From: Paraspadella gotoi
Taxonomy: Eukaryota > Chaetognatha
Reading direction: 5' to 3'
Assembly: GCA_051294375.1 (NCBI GenBank)
Contig: CM119264.1
Span: 30,293,656-30,357,655, forward strand
Length of the DNA stretch: 64,000 nt
Numbering within the stretch: the stretch's first letter is position 1; each line of letters starts with the position of its first letter. The notes beneath the pieces are model-generated. The model searched no databases and was not told the origin of the DNA. It saw only the letters and a program-made list of their open reading frames with translations. Positions 24,430-36,456 of this stretch are shown here, piece by piece. A program made the translations under genes and the position numbers.

Positions 24430-26101
24430 GTTATGACATAGACTCGATGATGAGAGTAGAGAGAGAATGAGAGAGAAGCATGTAGAGACACGAGAGAGGA
24501 GAGAGAGAGAGAGAGTTGTAAGAGTGAAAGAAGAGGAGAGTGAGAAAGAGAGAGAGAGAGTAAGAGAGAGAGTAGAGATAGAAGAGAGTAGAGAGGAGAG
24601 AAGAGAGAGATAAGTGAGCAGTAGAGAGAGAGAGAAGTATGAGAGAGAGACGAGAGATGAAAGTGAGCAGAGACGAGAGGAGAGAGGAGAGAGAGAGGAG
24701 AGAGAAAGTGAGAGACGAGCAGAGAGGTAGAGTAGAGAGAGGACAGAAGGAGGATGAGAAGGGAGGCAGTGGGCTATTCACTGCAGGAAGCTCCTCGAAT
24801 GCTGCGCAGCCTCGCGGGAGGCTTCAGTCGCGCGCGGACGGCCGATCGGCTTTTCCCCTGCTTCCGAGCTTTTACTTCGCTCTGGGGCTCATACTTACTC
24901 CTCTTTCCTCTTCCTTCTGTGCGCACCGTATCTCCCACGGATCGCGGCTGCGACGCATAAGATGTCATATCCCATCTGGGAGCTGGCAGCGGAGCGATAC
25001 TTACTTCTTTCTCTCATCTCTTATCCCTCGTCACCCGCGCGAGTGCTATTCTCCTCTGCCTCCGAGGCGGTTCGATCATCTGCGTGGTATCGGCTGGCGG
25101 ATCGCGGCGAGTCTGCCATGCTTTTCAAAGAGATTAGTGGAGGCCTTTTTGAAAATATTGACATTTACTTGTAGGGTCATGCTTCACTGGTTGTCAAAAA
25201 AAAAAGAAAGAAAAAAAGAAAGTAAAGAAAAAATGAGAAGAAGAAAGGAAAAAAGAAGGAAAAAAAAATTATTAAAAAATTTAGGACAACATATTTTTTT
25301 TTAAATATTAAAGGATTTTGAGGTTAATAATCATTAATAATTTAATAATAAAAGTATATCTAGACAATAATTGATTGAAAATATGCTGAACAATTGGAAA
25401 ATAGTGTATAAAGATAAAAAATGAATACGGGCAAATGAGATGACATTAGATATTATTTGGCATTCTTTGTTATAGTTTGCAAATTGAGTAGAAAAATTTT
25501 TAAAATCAAGTAGATGATCAAATTCGAGGCTTGCAGCTGTGAATAATTGTTTTAAAATCAATGTTTTTTTAAATTTTTAATTTTCGCGAGAGCCGCGTAT
25601 TTGATATTATATATTTATTATATATATACTACACTTAATTTAAAATTTGAGATTCGAGTTTACTTAAATATAATTTTTCCAAAAGAGTCTAGTGGGGCAG
25701 GCAGGTTTTTAAGGTTGTCTTATTGTCTTCAGAAAGCTTCCTTAGTGGCCGTACTGTTTTGAGAGGTCGGCCCTTAAAGGCTTATAAATCGCTTAGGCGC
25801 AGGTGTAGGGCAAAGCTGTGAATACCACAAAGCGCGGAAGTGGGGCAAAGCATTCTGTCTGGAATTCCTAAGCGACTTAGCTATCTACTTTAGATTAACT
25901 TATACTGCATTTAATAATTAGCTCAGGTTAATAACGATAACAGTAATAAATTTTTTCGCTTGTTTGTATTTTCGCTGGTATATTAAAGGTGGAGATTATC
26001 TCTGAGGTAGCGCGCTTTTAGCGCAATAGAGATGTCTAGTAGTTGTGGCTTATTTTGAAAACCCGATCTATCCTGTGGGCATATCCTGAGGCATTATGCG
26101 A
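24430..26101. repeat. Duplicated block, copy B, ending at a 25-N gap
   Basis: This is the partner of 22,320-23,840: degenerate (GA)n at 24,430-24,760, then the GC-rich segment with numerous indels (24,770-25,110), then the AT-rich tail and the 'cagaaagcttccttagtg' landmark near 25,730. It terminates at the 25-N gap 26,102-26,126. I read it as a gap-filling extension of the same locus. The region between the copies (23,841-24,429) holds an (ACT)n microsatellite at about 23,882-23,958 and no recognised gene. Confidence 0.65.
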
Positions 26102-26126
26102 NNNNNNNNNNNNNNNNNNNNNNNNN

Positions 26127-26530
26127 GTCGACGAGAGAAGATGAAGAAATTTCCTTTTTTTTTGTTTTAGTTTTTGGGACAAAACAAAAGAGAATGTTTC
26201 TTTTTCTTGTTTTCTGAAGGAAACGTGATTCTCCGCCCAGAAAAGTGGATCGGTTATTACTTGTGTGTTTTTTTTTGGGGGGGGCGTTGTTGTTTTTGTT
26301 GTTGTTGTCTTTATTTCGTTGGGGTTTGTTTTGAAAAAAAAAGGTTTTTAGATGTTTTAGACTGTATTACTATTAACACATTAGTTAATGAGCTGCCTCA
26401 TTTATCAACTATTAGATATAATTTTAAATTCTAATTTACCTTTTTTAAAAGTTTAAAATTTTTAAAATTTACAAATGGAATCAATCTCTCAATTTAATTT
26501 AATCACCATCGTCCTCAGGAAAGTCATTTT
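26127..26530. other. Non-coding stretch after gap
   Basis: AT-rich sequence with a poly-G/GTT patch at about 26,275-26,320. Nothing recognised. Confidence 0.5.
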
Positions 26531-26544
26531 CGCTTTGTCATTAG

Positions 26545-26930
26545 TTTTATGAAGTTCTGCCATTCGTTTTATCGAGTAATGCCATTTGTTTTATCGGGTT
26601 TTGCAAGTAGTTTTATCGAGTTATGCCATTCGTTTTATCGGGTTTTGCAAGTCATTTTATGGAGTTTTGCCATTCGTTTTATCGGGTTTTGCCATTATCG
26701 AGTTTTGCCATTCGTTTTATCTTATTTGCGGCTTTTGCCATTCATTTTATTAAGTTTTGCCATTCCTTTTATCAAGTTTTGCCATTCGTTTTATTAGGTT
26801 TTGCCATTCAATTTATGGAGTTCTGCCATACGTTTTATTAGGTTTTGCAATTTGTTTTATCGAGTTTTGCAATTTGTTTTATCGGATTTTGCCATTCGTT
26901 TTATTGAGTTTTGCCATTTGTGATGGTTTT
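26545..26930. repeat. 22-bp minisatellite, copy A
   Basis: About 17 copies of a 22-bp unit with the core TTTTGCCATTCGTTTTATCG occupy this stretch, with point variants (AATTTG for CATTCG, AAGT for GAGT) and one block with a different filler at about 26,720-26,735. Because 22 is not a multiple of 3, the peptide encoded changes frame from unit to unit. The hydrophobic Phe/Ile/Leu-rich open frames over it are artefacts. A noisier copy is at 32,042-32,470. Confidence 0.85.
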
Positions 26931-27374
26931 ATGGCTTCCCGCAAATGAAAATAAAAACCCGAGATCCAGAAATTTACGCCTCATAATCTTCACGTTTTTC
27001 TTTCCTCGTCTCATCCTTTTTTTNNNNNNNNNNNNNNNNNNNNNNNNNNNNNNNNNNNNNNNNNNNNNNNNNNNNNNNNNNNNNNNNNNNNNNNNNNNNN
27101 NNNNNNNNNNNNNNNNNNNNNNNNNNNNNNNNNNNNNNNNNNNNNNNNNNNNNNNNNNNNNNNNNNNNNNNNNNNNNNNNNNNNNNNNNNNNNNNNNNNN
27201 NNNNNNNNNNNNNNNNNNNNNNNNNNNNNNNNNNNNNNNNNNNNNNNNNNNNNNNGAGAGAGAGAGAGAGACAGAGAGAGAGAGTGTGTCTCGGTTTCTC
27301 TGATCCTGTATAGCGAGGGCTTGGAACGGACCGAAAGGTGATATTGCCCAAAGTGATGTAATATTTCGGATGTG

Positions 27375-27780
27375 GATTTTCGAAGCGAAGAGAAGTAAAA
27401 GAGAAAGAGAAGTAAAAGAGGAAGAGAAGTAAAAGAGGAAGAGANNNNNNNNNNNNNNNNNNNNNNNNNNNNNNNNNNNNNNNNNNNNNNNNNNNNNNNN
27501 NNNNNNNNNNNNNNNNNNNNNNNNNNNNNNNNNNNNNNNNNNNNNNNNNNNNNNNNNNNNNNNNNNNNNNNNNNNNNNNNNNNNNNNNNNNNNNNNNNNN
27601 NNNNNNNNNNNNNNNNNNNNNNNNNNNNNNNNNNNNNNNNNNNNNNNNNNNNNNNNNNNNNNNNNNNNNNNNNNNNNNNNNNNNNNNNNNNNNNNNNNNN
27701 NNNNNNNNNNNNNGGAAGAGAAGTAAAAGAGGAAGAGAAGTAAAAGAGGAAGATAAGTAAAAGAGAAAGAGAAGTGACTT
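27375..27780. repeat. 17-bp minisatellite (GAAGAGAAGTAAAAGAG), interrupted by a 269-N gap
   Basis: The 17-bp purine unit is repeated on both sides of the gap 27,445-27,713, so the gap itself is presumably more of the same array. A much noisier counterpart lies at about 33,235-33,690. Confidence 0.85.
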
Positions 27781-28975
27781 AAGGTTGAAAAGAGAAAAAG
27801 CAATAAAAGAGAAGGAGGTGATTCGTTGTTCAATCGACTGAATTTGGCAACAACTTGGGTTATGACTGTTGAATGGTCACTGGCTTTTGGGTTGTGGTGT
27901 TGGTCTTTGGTGACGGAGGTCGGGGCGTGGTTGCGTTTCTGGTCCTTGTGGTTGGGGTGGTCGTTTTGTGGGCTGATGTGGATTTTTGTGGACTTTTTTG
28001 GGTTGGTAAGGTGGTTGTAATTTATTTTGGGTTGGTAAGGTGGTAAGGTGGTTATTACTTCTTATGTTATGCGGTTTTTGGTGCGTTAGGTGGTTATTTT
28101 GGTGGTGTTTTGTGGCCTGTATTAAGTAGAAAGTAGTCGGGCCTATAGCATAGGTCTACCGTTCCTGTTCGTGATGCCGGTCGTTCATTGATTAATACAT
28201 CAGCTTCATGAGCATTAAGGTACAGGGATCGTGTTCCCAATGATATCGGGAAGCGTGAGGACGCGGCCTGTAAAACCGCCTTGGAGGGGGCGGTGGAAAG
28301 CCCTTCAAGCCTGGTTCCAAGCCCAGGACCCGTTCTATGGCTTGCAATAGAGGGGGTTAAAGAGATGTGGATAGTCATCTTCAGCCCATTTGGCGCCTTA
28401 TCCACTGGTTTTTCGTGACCTTGTGGTGGTTGAGTGGTTCATGCATAGGTGGTCAGAGTGTTGAGAAAGTTGGCTCAAATGCGATTTCTTCCTTCATGCA
28501 TGACTGACTGACCTCGCATAAGACGTTTTTAGAATTATTGACGGGGGGAACGCCGTCATCCCCACCCCGATTCGAAATCTTAGATAGGGTTACGGTCTCG
28601 CCCTCCGAAATCGAAGAAGATAAGACTATCTGCTGAAAAAATTGTTCTGATGCGCAACCGAGCAAAATCGTGAAGATGAGCCGGAAGGATGTGATAGAGG
28701 GAAAAAAAAATAATTAGGGATTAAAATGATTAAATGAATAAAGATATCATAAGTAATCTATCGGAGGATCGGGGTGTGGAGGGGTTGTGAGTTGGTGTGA
28801 AAGTGGTATGAATAGGTGTCCTAATATATGTGAGACGGGATGGCGATTGAGTTGGGGAGTAGAGAGAAGAGAGAGAAGAGTAAACGAGAGAGAGATGTTC
28901 AGCGAGAGAAGAAAGAGAAAGAGAAAGGAGAGAGTAGGGAGAGTATAGGAGCAAGTAGAATAGAAAGATGAAGGA
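27781..28975. repeat. Block present in two to three copies, copy A
   Basis: The block begins with a G/T-rich segment (27,830-28,120) and continues with 'ccgttcctgttcgtgatgcc', 'ccaatgatatcgggaa', 'caagcccaggacccgttct', 'gagggggtta' and 'catctt..agcccatttggcgcctta'. It recurs at 33,720-34,800, and its second half recurs at 40,005-40,250. From about 28,515 to 28,640 this copy has a different ~110-bp segment (GACGGGGGGAACGCCGTCAT) from the other two. Open frames of 70 to 103 codons exist on the - strand but are not preserved between copies. I could not assign the block to a known element. Confidence 0.5.
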
Positions 28976-29000
28976 NNNNNNNNNNNNNNNNNNNNNNNNN
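28976..29000. other. Assembly gap, exactly 25 N
   Basis: A placeholder gap that cuts off the left end of the inverted-repeat element to its right. Confidence 0.95.
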
Positions 29001-31800
29001 TTTGCTTTCGTTTAGCAGTCCATATACCATTATTCTATCTTAATAGGTTTACTTTTTTGTAATTTAATGTATTTCTTCCTTTATTAAAAATGATATTTTA
29101 ATTGTTTCAAATAATTTAAATTAAAAAAAAATTATAACTATGCCCAAATATTTGAAAGCAAAAATCTAATATAAAGGACTTACCCTACCTAATATGAGGC
29201 TTTTCAAATACATATATTAGTAAGTTGATTATTCATGATTGATGTTTTGACATAGAAAAATAACATAATTTATCAAAATTAAATATATGAAAAATTGATA
29301 ACTTTGAATTTTGTTTTAGATAATAAACCATAATTATTAATTAATGTTCATGATGCTTTTAATAGCCTACTGGTCAGTTGTATCGATTCTCATTCGAATA
29401 TAATAATTTTATAACTTCTTTTATTTGTTTAAAATACTGACTGCTATCATTACCTTAGCTTTTTTTTGACAAAATCCAAAAATTAATGATAATTAAACAA
29501 TTATGTATGAAACAGACAAAAACTTTTTATTAAAATCACATGCCTAATTTAATTGTGAACTGAATCTATAATATTATCCTGGACAAACATTCAACTAAAG
29601 TTCTTTAAACAATCCCAACTAGACATTTTAAGGTTCGTCAAAATGTATAAATAATTGACATATTCGGACTGCTGTCAGCGTTGTAACCCTAATCAGTACA
29701 GCTTAGCCTCTTAATATGACATAAGGAGAAAAGCAGATAAATTTAAACAGTTTTTTATTGAAAGTGGGCATCAAAGTCTCTAATACATATTAACGTCAGC
29801 GGTATTATTTGTTAAGTTTAGTATATATTATAGTTCCTCCTCATAGGATTTTTAATTTTTGAAAGAACACATTTACTTTTCTTCTAGAATTTTTTGACAA
29901 GCAAAACGTTTCTTTAAATTACGCTAAACGGGAGGAATGTAAAAAAATTAAAAATTACAATGAGCTACCAATAGTTAGACGTTGAGTTTTGTCTAGAATA
30001 GAGAACAAAAAAACCTTGTTTAAAAAAATTCGCAGTTGGAAGTGCGTCGGGCGCGCCGAGCAGGGGCGTGGTCGGGTCGTGTGTGGTAAACTAAGGCTTA
30101 CCAACGGTATCCTCCGCTGTCGGTATCTTCTCAATTTTTTTAACTCTTATATTAACCACTTTTTTGAAAGGGAAAAATAAACGAAACTAGAACATTGCAG
30201 AATGAGGGGTGGCCCAAATTAAAGTGGGAGAAGAAAATCATGTACATATCGACATGAGTAATAATCGGGGCACAGTAAAGCAGAAACCTTTAAAAATTCA
30301 TCATTACAGCTCAGGTCAATAACAAGCCCTTTTAGCGAATTTTTATTTCTTAACTTTAAAATGGCATGATAAATAATTAGAATTAAATTTCCCTTATAAA
30401 GGTTGTTATAATTTTTTAAAGAAAAAATTAGGCAATACAATTCAACACAATGAATGTTCTTGCTTTTGTTCAAATATCCGTCAAGCAGTTAAGTAATTTT
30501 TTTTTAAAATTTGATTACGGAATAAAACAAGCAGTATATCAAAGCTTTTGCTTTGCAGTTGAAAAAGATAATTGGAAAAATGATTATTTTTTTTTCACAG
30601 ACCAAGGAATGTTAGACGTCCAGACTGTGTTTACACTGTTATATCAAGCTGAACAAATTTATTATTTATATTTTTCATATTTAAAAAAACATTTATCAAG
30701 CTACTACAAATTTTTGCTTAGTTTTTTATTTTAAACTTCTAAAAAATACAAGCAAATTTATTAAAGTTGAATTATATAAAGTTTGAAAAAAAATTTTAAT
30801 GGATAATTAAAATGTAATTCAGAACTTTCCTCCTTTCAATGTACAAAAGAAAAAACCAAAAAATTTCATATGCCTTCATGAAAAAATTTGGTAATGCAAA
30901 AAACGTTATACTTTTAACTCGTATCTTTAAATAAAAATGCTGTAAAGTATTTATGGATAAAATTTAATATAATAAAAACTGTTATAGGAAATGCACTGTT
31001 TCCATGATTAGGGCTTTTAATTTGATTACCACACCCACCTTGCTCCCCTTCTTTTTTTCAAAAGATATCCGAATGACAATAACTTTTTTTTATTACTTTT
31101 TGCACTTGCAGTGTTTTTTTTTTTTAAAACAACCTAACTTTGCGCCTTAAAAATAGTCGAGTTCATAAGTTATTGTTTTAAAACTTTAAATTTTTCTTGT
31201 CCAAGGATAATATAATATCACTCCAAAAAATTTTAAAGTAGGCCATTTAGCATCTGATTTAAAAAAAAAAAGTTTCGTCTGTTTCATACATAATTTTTAA
31301 TATCAGTAATTTTTGGATTTTGTCAAAAGTAAGTAAGGTGTTGTATAGCAGTCCAGTATTAACTAAAAAATAAAAAGAAGTTTATCAAATTATTATAATT
31401 GAAAAGGATACAACTACCAGTAGCTAATTTTAAAACATCATGAAACAAAATAATTAATAAAAATTATGGTTTATTATGCTAAAAAAAATTCAAAAGTTAT
31501 TCAATTTTTTCATATATTTAATTATTTAAATATTTATTTTCTATTATCAAACAATAATTCATAATAAAAACATTTACTTTATATGATTTTGAAAGCCTAT
31601 ATTAGGAGGTAAGTCCATTTATAATATAAAATTTTTCTTCTCTCATTTGGCACATAGTTTATAAAAATTTTTTTTTTTTAATTTAATTACTGAAAAAAAA
31701 TTAAAATAATATTTTAATATAAGAAAAATTAATTACAAATAAAACTATTAAAGATAGAATAATGTTTTTATGGACTCAAACGAAAGGAAAATATTGTTAT
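29001..31800. mobile_element. Large inverted-repeat element, left end cut by a gap
   Basis: The first ~640 bp (29,001-29,640) reappear reverse-complemented at about 31,130-31,800. Examples are 'ccattattctatctt' at 29,028 against its complement near 31,760, and 'ataatattatcctggacaa' at 29,568 against its complement near 31,200. The arms are diverged by small indels. The 1.5-kb centre is not palindromic. It contains sequence shared, in reverse orientation, with 53,690-54,620 and weakly with the 55.9-59.1 kb palindrome, including a 'taaggcttaccaa' motif. Two short open frames (30,219-30,473 on -, 30,450-30,734 on +) have no motif that I recognise and no DDE or reverse-transcriptase signature is visible. 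It is therefore a non-autonomous or foldback-type transposon by structure. The true left terminus and target duplication are lost in the gap. Confidence 0.6.
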
Positions 31801-32041
31801 ATGATTATGGAATGAGCATGCATGAATATTTCATTTAAAAAAATTTAAACCATTTTAATTTTTTTTATTCTACTTTATTGATTTATATAGCTAATTTTAA
31901 TATAATATAAAAAACTGTCATTAGGAAAAATTTGTTTACCTTGTGTATTAGCCCAAATGTTCTGCGAAAACGTATCCCGGGACAAAATCTCATTCTTGTT
32001 GCACTCCATGCCGATTAAATCGAGTAAAAAAGGAAACCGTG
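31801..32041. other. Non-coding flank right of the inverted-repeat element
   Basis: AT-rich sequence with no counterpart left of the element, since that side is in a gap. It leads directly into the second copy of the 22-bp minisatellite. Confidence 0.45.
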
Positions 32042-34800
32042 TCGGGTTTTGCCAAGTCCCTTTATAATGGGTGAGTTTTGCCATTCGTTTTATACAGAGT
32101 CACTGAGCCATATCACGGGTTTGCAAGTCGGTTTATTCGAGTTTATTATATGCCATTCGTTTGTATCACGTTTTTGCAAGTCATTTTATGGAGTTTTGCC
32201 ATTCTTTTATCAGGGTTTTGCCATTATCGAAGTTTGCCATTTGGTTTTATACTTTATTTGCGGCTTTTGCCATTCCATTTTAATCGGAGTTTTACGGGCC
32301 AATTTCCTTTTATCAAGTTTTTCTGCCATTCAGTTTTTATTTAGGTTTGCCATTCAATTTTATGGATCTGTCATACGTTATATTATGTTGTGCAAATTTG
32401 TTTTTATCGAATTTTTGAATTTGTTTTATCGGATTTTGCCATTAGTTTTAATGAGTTTTGCACATTTGTGATGGTTTTATGGCTTCCCGCAAATGAAAAA
32501 TAAAAAACCCGAGATCCAGAAGATTTACGGCCTCATAATCTTCACGTTTTTCCTTTCCTCGTCTCTATCCTTTTTTTAGCCAAGCTTTTCATTTTTTATT
32601 CGATTTAAATAAAATTGTGAATACCATGGAGCGAAAGTGCGACTGACGAGAGACCTAAGATGGAAGAGAGAGACGAGGAACAGAGAACGGAGATGGAAGA
32701 GAGAGAGAGTAGAGAGACGTTGGCAGGGACTGAGAGAGAGAGAGACGAGAGCCCTATTTTGAGAGCTTTTGCCGGTTCTTCGTTAAAAGGAAAAAGAGAC
32801 TTAACCTTACAAATCTGTTCCCATGTCAAAAGTATGGTGGGAATGTTAAGGAGTCAATGAGAGAGGACGAGAGAACGAGCTCGGAGTGAGATTATGATTG
32901 CCCTGAGAGATTGAGATCGCAAGAGAGACTGAAGAAGACGAGACGAGTGGAGAAAGAGAGTTGAGAGCGAATGAAGAGAGAGAGAGATGAAAGATAAGGA
33001 AGAGGAGGATATAGAGCTATTGAGGAAGAGACGCCGAGGAGACGACAGAAGCCACGAGTAGAATGAAGACCGTAGAGACGATATGAGGATACTTCGGACA
33101 GGACGACGCGAGACGGCAGTGTGTCTCGGTTTCTCTGTATCCTGTTATTACGAGGGCTTGGAACGCGGACCGAAAGGGTGATTTATTGCCCAAAGTGATG
33201 TAAAATCATTTCGGATTGTCGGATCTTTCGAAGCGAAGAGAAGTTAAAAGAGAAGAGCAAGTAAAAGAGGAAGAGAAGTAAAAGAGGAAGTAGAGTAAAA
33301 GAGAGAAATACACAGAGTAAAAGTAGGAAACGGAAAGTAAGTAGAGAAGAGCAGCTAAAAGAGTAAGTAAGTAAGTAAAGAAAAAGGAATAAGATAAAGG
33401 AGCAGTGCAGAAATGCAAAGAGAGAAGTAGATAAAGGAGGAAGAGATAGGTAAAAAGAGGAAAGAGAAGTAAAAGAGGAGAGCGTAAGTAAAAGAGGGCA
33501 AGTATGAAGTAAAAAGAGGAAAAGAGAGAAAAGAGAAAGAGAAGTAAAGAGGAAGAGAAGTAAAAAGAGGAAGAGAAAGTTAAAGTATAAGAAGTAAAGT
33601 GGAAGAGAAGTAAAAAGAGAAGAAAGAAGTAAAGAAGAGGAAGAGAAGTAAAGAGGAAGTAGTAAGAGAAAAGAGAGAAGAAGTGACTTTAGGTTTGAAA
33701 GAGAAAAAGCAATAAAAGAGAAGGAGGGTGATTCGTTGCTTCAATCGACTGAATTTGGCAACAACTTGGGTTATGACTGGTTGAATGGTCACTGGCACTT
33801 TCGGTTGTGTGTGGCTTGGTCGGGGTCGCTGGTCGTCTGTGTGGTTTGGGTGGTCGTTTGTGGTGGGCTGATTGAGATTTTGTGTGTGGACTTTTTTGGC
33901 TTGGGTAAGTGGTTGTGATTTTACTTTTGGGTTGGATAAGGTGGTGTAAGTGGTATTACTGTTTTTATGTATCTTTTTGGTTTGGTCGGTTATGGTGCGT
34001 GTTGTGGCCTGTTATGAAGATCGCTATAGCATGTCTACCGTTCCTGTCGTTGATGCCGGTCGCTTTCAATTGATTAATACATTCAGCTACATGACCATTA
34101 AGGTCCACGGGATCGTGTCCCAATGATATCGGGACAGCACTCCGCGTTGAGCGAGACAAGCTAGTCTTTTTTATTAAGCTGACTTGCGGATCGTTGAACT
34201 CCCATGGTCCCCACACTAGCGACTCGGCTATAGCAGCCGCCCGACTGTATCTTCGACCCGACTCTCTGAGATACGGACAAAATGACTCCAACGACTACTG
34301 TGCCAGTCCGCACCGCCGCTGTCTACGTGATCCTACCGCTCACACGTGATGTCCACAACCAGCGATAGCGACCAACTGGCATCGCGCGTGGCCGCACCAA
34401 CTACTGTGGGTGAGCTATCCCACTCCACACCTACACGCGCCGGCACCCCCGTATCGCCACAATGCTGTTCCCATCCATAACCGGTCTCACACCTGTACCG
34501 AAGTATCAAGCGATCCTTTCATAAATCATAACTGATCATCACACTCACGCTACCCCTGACACGGTCCAGCCAGCGCGGTTTGGAAAGTCCCTTCAAGCTC
34601 TGGTCCAAGCCAGGACCCCGTTCCGATCGTCTGCAAGAGGGGGTTAGAGAAGTGTGGATAGTCATCTCTAAGCCCATTGCCGCCTTATCACTTGCGTTTT
34701 TCGTGTGATCCTTGTGTGCTCAGTGTTGAGTGGTTCATATTAGCGGGTCAGAGCTCGTTGAGAGAAGTTGGTCCAAAGCGATTTTCTTCTTCCCATGCAT
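32042..34800. repeat. Second copy of the 26.5-28.5 kb region, indel-rich
   Basis: In order it repeats the 22-bp minisatellite (32,042-32,470), 'gatggttttatggcttcccgc', sequence that fills the partner's gap at 27,024-27,255 (here about 32,576-33,115, including GA-rich sequence), 'gtgtctcggtttctctg', the 17-bp purine minisatellite (33,235-33,690), the G/T-rich segment and the 'ccaatgatatcggga' landmarks. At about 34,140-34,565 it carries 425 bp not present in copy A. Errors are mostly single-base insertions and deletions. I interpret it as raw long-read gap fill or the other haplotype. Confidence 0.7.
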
Positions 34801-35039
34801 GGACTGACTGATCCCTGCAAAACTTTAGACCGGAACGCTCGGATGTTCGAAATTCGAGCGCAACGAATAATATGTTTTCGACTGAAAATCGTGAGGATGG
34901 GGATGGATAGGGTAGGGTGATGGGGTGAGAGGTAGCTGGTGAGTGAGTGATGTGGTGGAAGGTTCATATTGATGTGTAGAACGGTGGCAGGAAGGGGATG
35001 AGGAAGGGTGGAAAATGAAGATCGGTAGGAACGATGGAA

Positions 35040-35566
35040 TATAGGATAGAGAGAGATAAGAGGAGGAGAGAGAGGAGAGGAGAGGAGAGAGAGAGAGAGA
35101 GAGAAGAGAAGAGAAGGATAGAGGTAAGGGAGAGAGAAGTGAGAGAGAGGCGAAGTAGAGATGAAGAGGTGTTGAATTTGAAAATGAATTAAAAAGTTGT
35201 TGATAAATGGGACGAAATTCGGATTCTGGTATCCGTGGTAAGTGAGGTGCGGGGAAAAGACTGGTTTTGTTGTATGTGTTGTTGTTGTGTGAATGAGAAA
35301 AACAGGGTTTTTCTTCTCGTAAGGAAAGAAATCGGTAAAAATGTGGCTGCGACACCTATATGTGGTAAATTATATATTATAATATATAAGAGAGAGAACA
35401 GAGGAAGAGTGAAGAGAAGAGCTAAAATATAATAATATATGTATATATATACTATATATATGACCCGTTAAAACTATTCCTACATTATCTTTTTAACTGT
35501 CATTTAGTATATATCCTCACATTTAACCACCCCTCTCTCCTCTACTCTCTCTCTCTCTTCTCTCTC

Positions 35567-35607
<41 letters not shown>

Positions 35608-35620
35608 TTCTCTCTCTCCA
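35040..35620. repeat. (GA)n and (TC)n tracts around an AT-rich core
   Basis: Degenerate (GA)n lies at 35,045-35,155 and (TC)n at 35,535-35,620, with an AT-rich 'atatataatatataag' core at about 35,370-35,460. The arrangement recurs at about 40,460-41,165. A fold-back of the two tracts is possible. Confidence 0.7.
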
Positions 35621-36125
35621 TTCCCTCCATTGACGACTCCATGACGACCTCTTCGACCTTCAAAAGTGGCCGTTACACTTTCATGATCATTCTTCTCTTT
35701 TATCTGGATCTGGTTCCCTTTTTACTCCTTCCTTTTTCTTTTTTTTTAATTCTCTTTTATTTCCCTTCTATTTTTCATTTTTTTTTCTTCTTTTTTTCTT
35801 TTTTATTCTCTTCCCCTCCTTCTTTCTTTCTTTCCTTTTTTCCCGTTGTCCCTCCCGACCTTAAAATCCATCTCGATTCCTCAGGCGTCCCTTTTGTTTT
35901 CTTTATGGTTCGTAGAACCAACGCTAGGCGGAGCGACCGACGAGGAATATAAGTGTATTTTTTTTTCCTACTTGGTTTTAAATATTTCTCTTTTTTTCGT
36001 TTTTGATGTAATAAAACGAGAAGAAAATCGGGCTCGCTTTTTCCTGAGCCGTCCATTTCTGTTTTTGGCTCTCTTTTCCCAGAGCGTTCCAAATCTGTTC
36101 CTTTTTCTCGAATTTCAATTCTAAC
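35621..36125. other. Conserved block with pyrimidine tract, candidate exon not proven
   Basis: After a T/C-rich tract, CGATTCCTCAG at about 35,882 could be a 3' splice site. One open frame behind it reads ASLLFSLWFVEPTLGGATDE and reaches AATATAA|GTGTAT. The second copy (41,440-41,525) keeps the sequence but not the frame. The donor is weak, and no family is recognised. I list it as a conserved block only. Confidence 0.2.
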
Positions 36126-36127
36126 CT

Positions 36128-36275
36128 CTGTTCTTAAACTTAAAAACTAATTCATAACTCCTAATCCCTAACCCTAATTCGGGAACCTAACCTAATCTTA
36201 AACTCTAACCCTAACCTCTAATTTGTAACCCTAACCCCTAACCATAAACTCTAGTCCCTAACCCCAATCACTAAC
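36128..36275. repeat. Degenerate CTAACC-type telomere-like repeats
   Basis: A cluster of 'ccctaaccctaa', 'cctaacctaa' and 'ctaaccctaacc' motifs occurs, with spacers such as 'aaactctagtc'. The same cluster occurs in the second copy at about 41,690-41,830. It is interstitial and too irregular to be a telomere. Confidence 0.6.
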
Positions 36276-36456
36276 CTCTACGCGCCACCTTATCTTTGTT
36301 CTAATCTTTATTATCTGCTCCGAATTAAACCCCACTTCTTTCTCCACTCCCCCCCTCAGAACACCGCTCTTTCTTCAATCAATTTAAAACAAACAAAACA
36401 AAACAAAACAAATTAAATTAATTTTAAAATAAAATTGATGATTATTTTTCTCTCAG

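Noticed and set aside
26545-26930. Possible CRISPR-like array
   Set aside because: Units are contiguous without unique spacers, and the context is eukaryotic.
26549-26948. Hydrophobic repeat peptide (CHSFYRVLPFVLSGF-type)
   Set aside because: Produced by the 22-bp minisatellite. The unit is not a multiple of 3 and the peptide is not preserved in the second copy.
30219-30734. Two divergent open frames in the 29-31.8 kb element as a transposase or other mobile-element protein
   Set aside because: They are short (84 and 94 codons) and AT-driven, without catalytic motifs or conservation in the related element.
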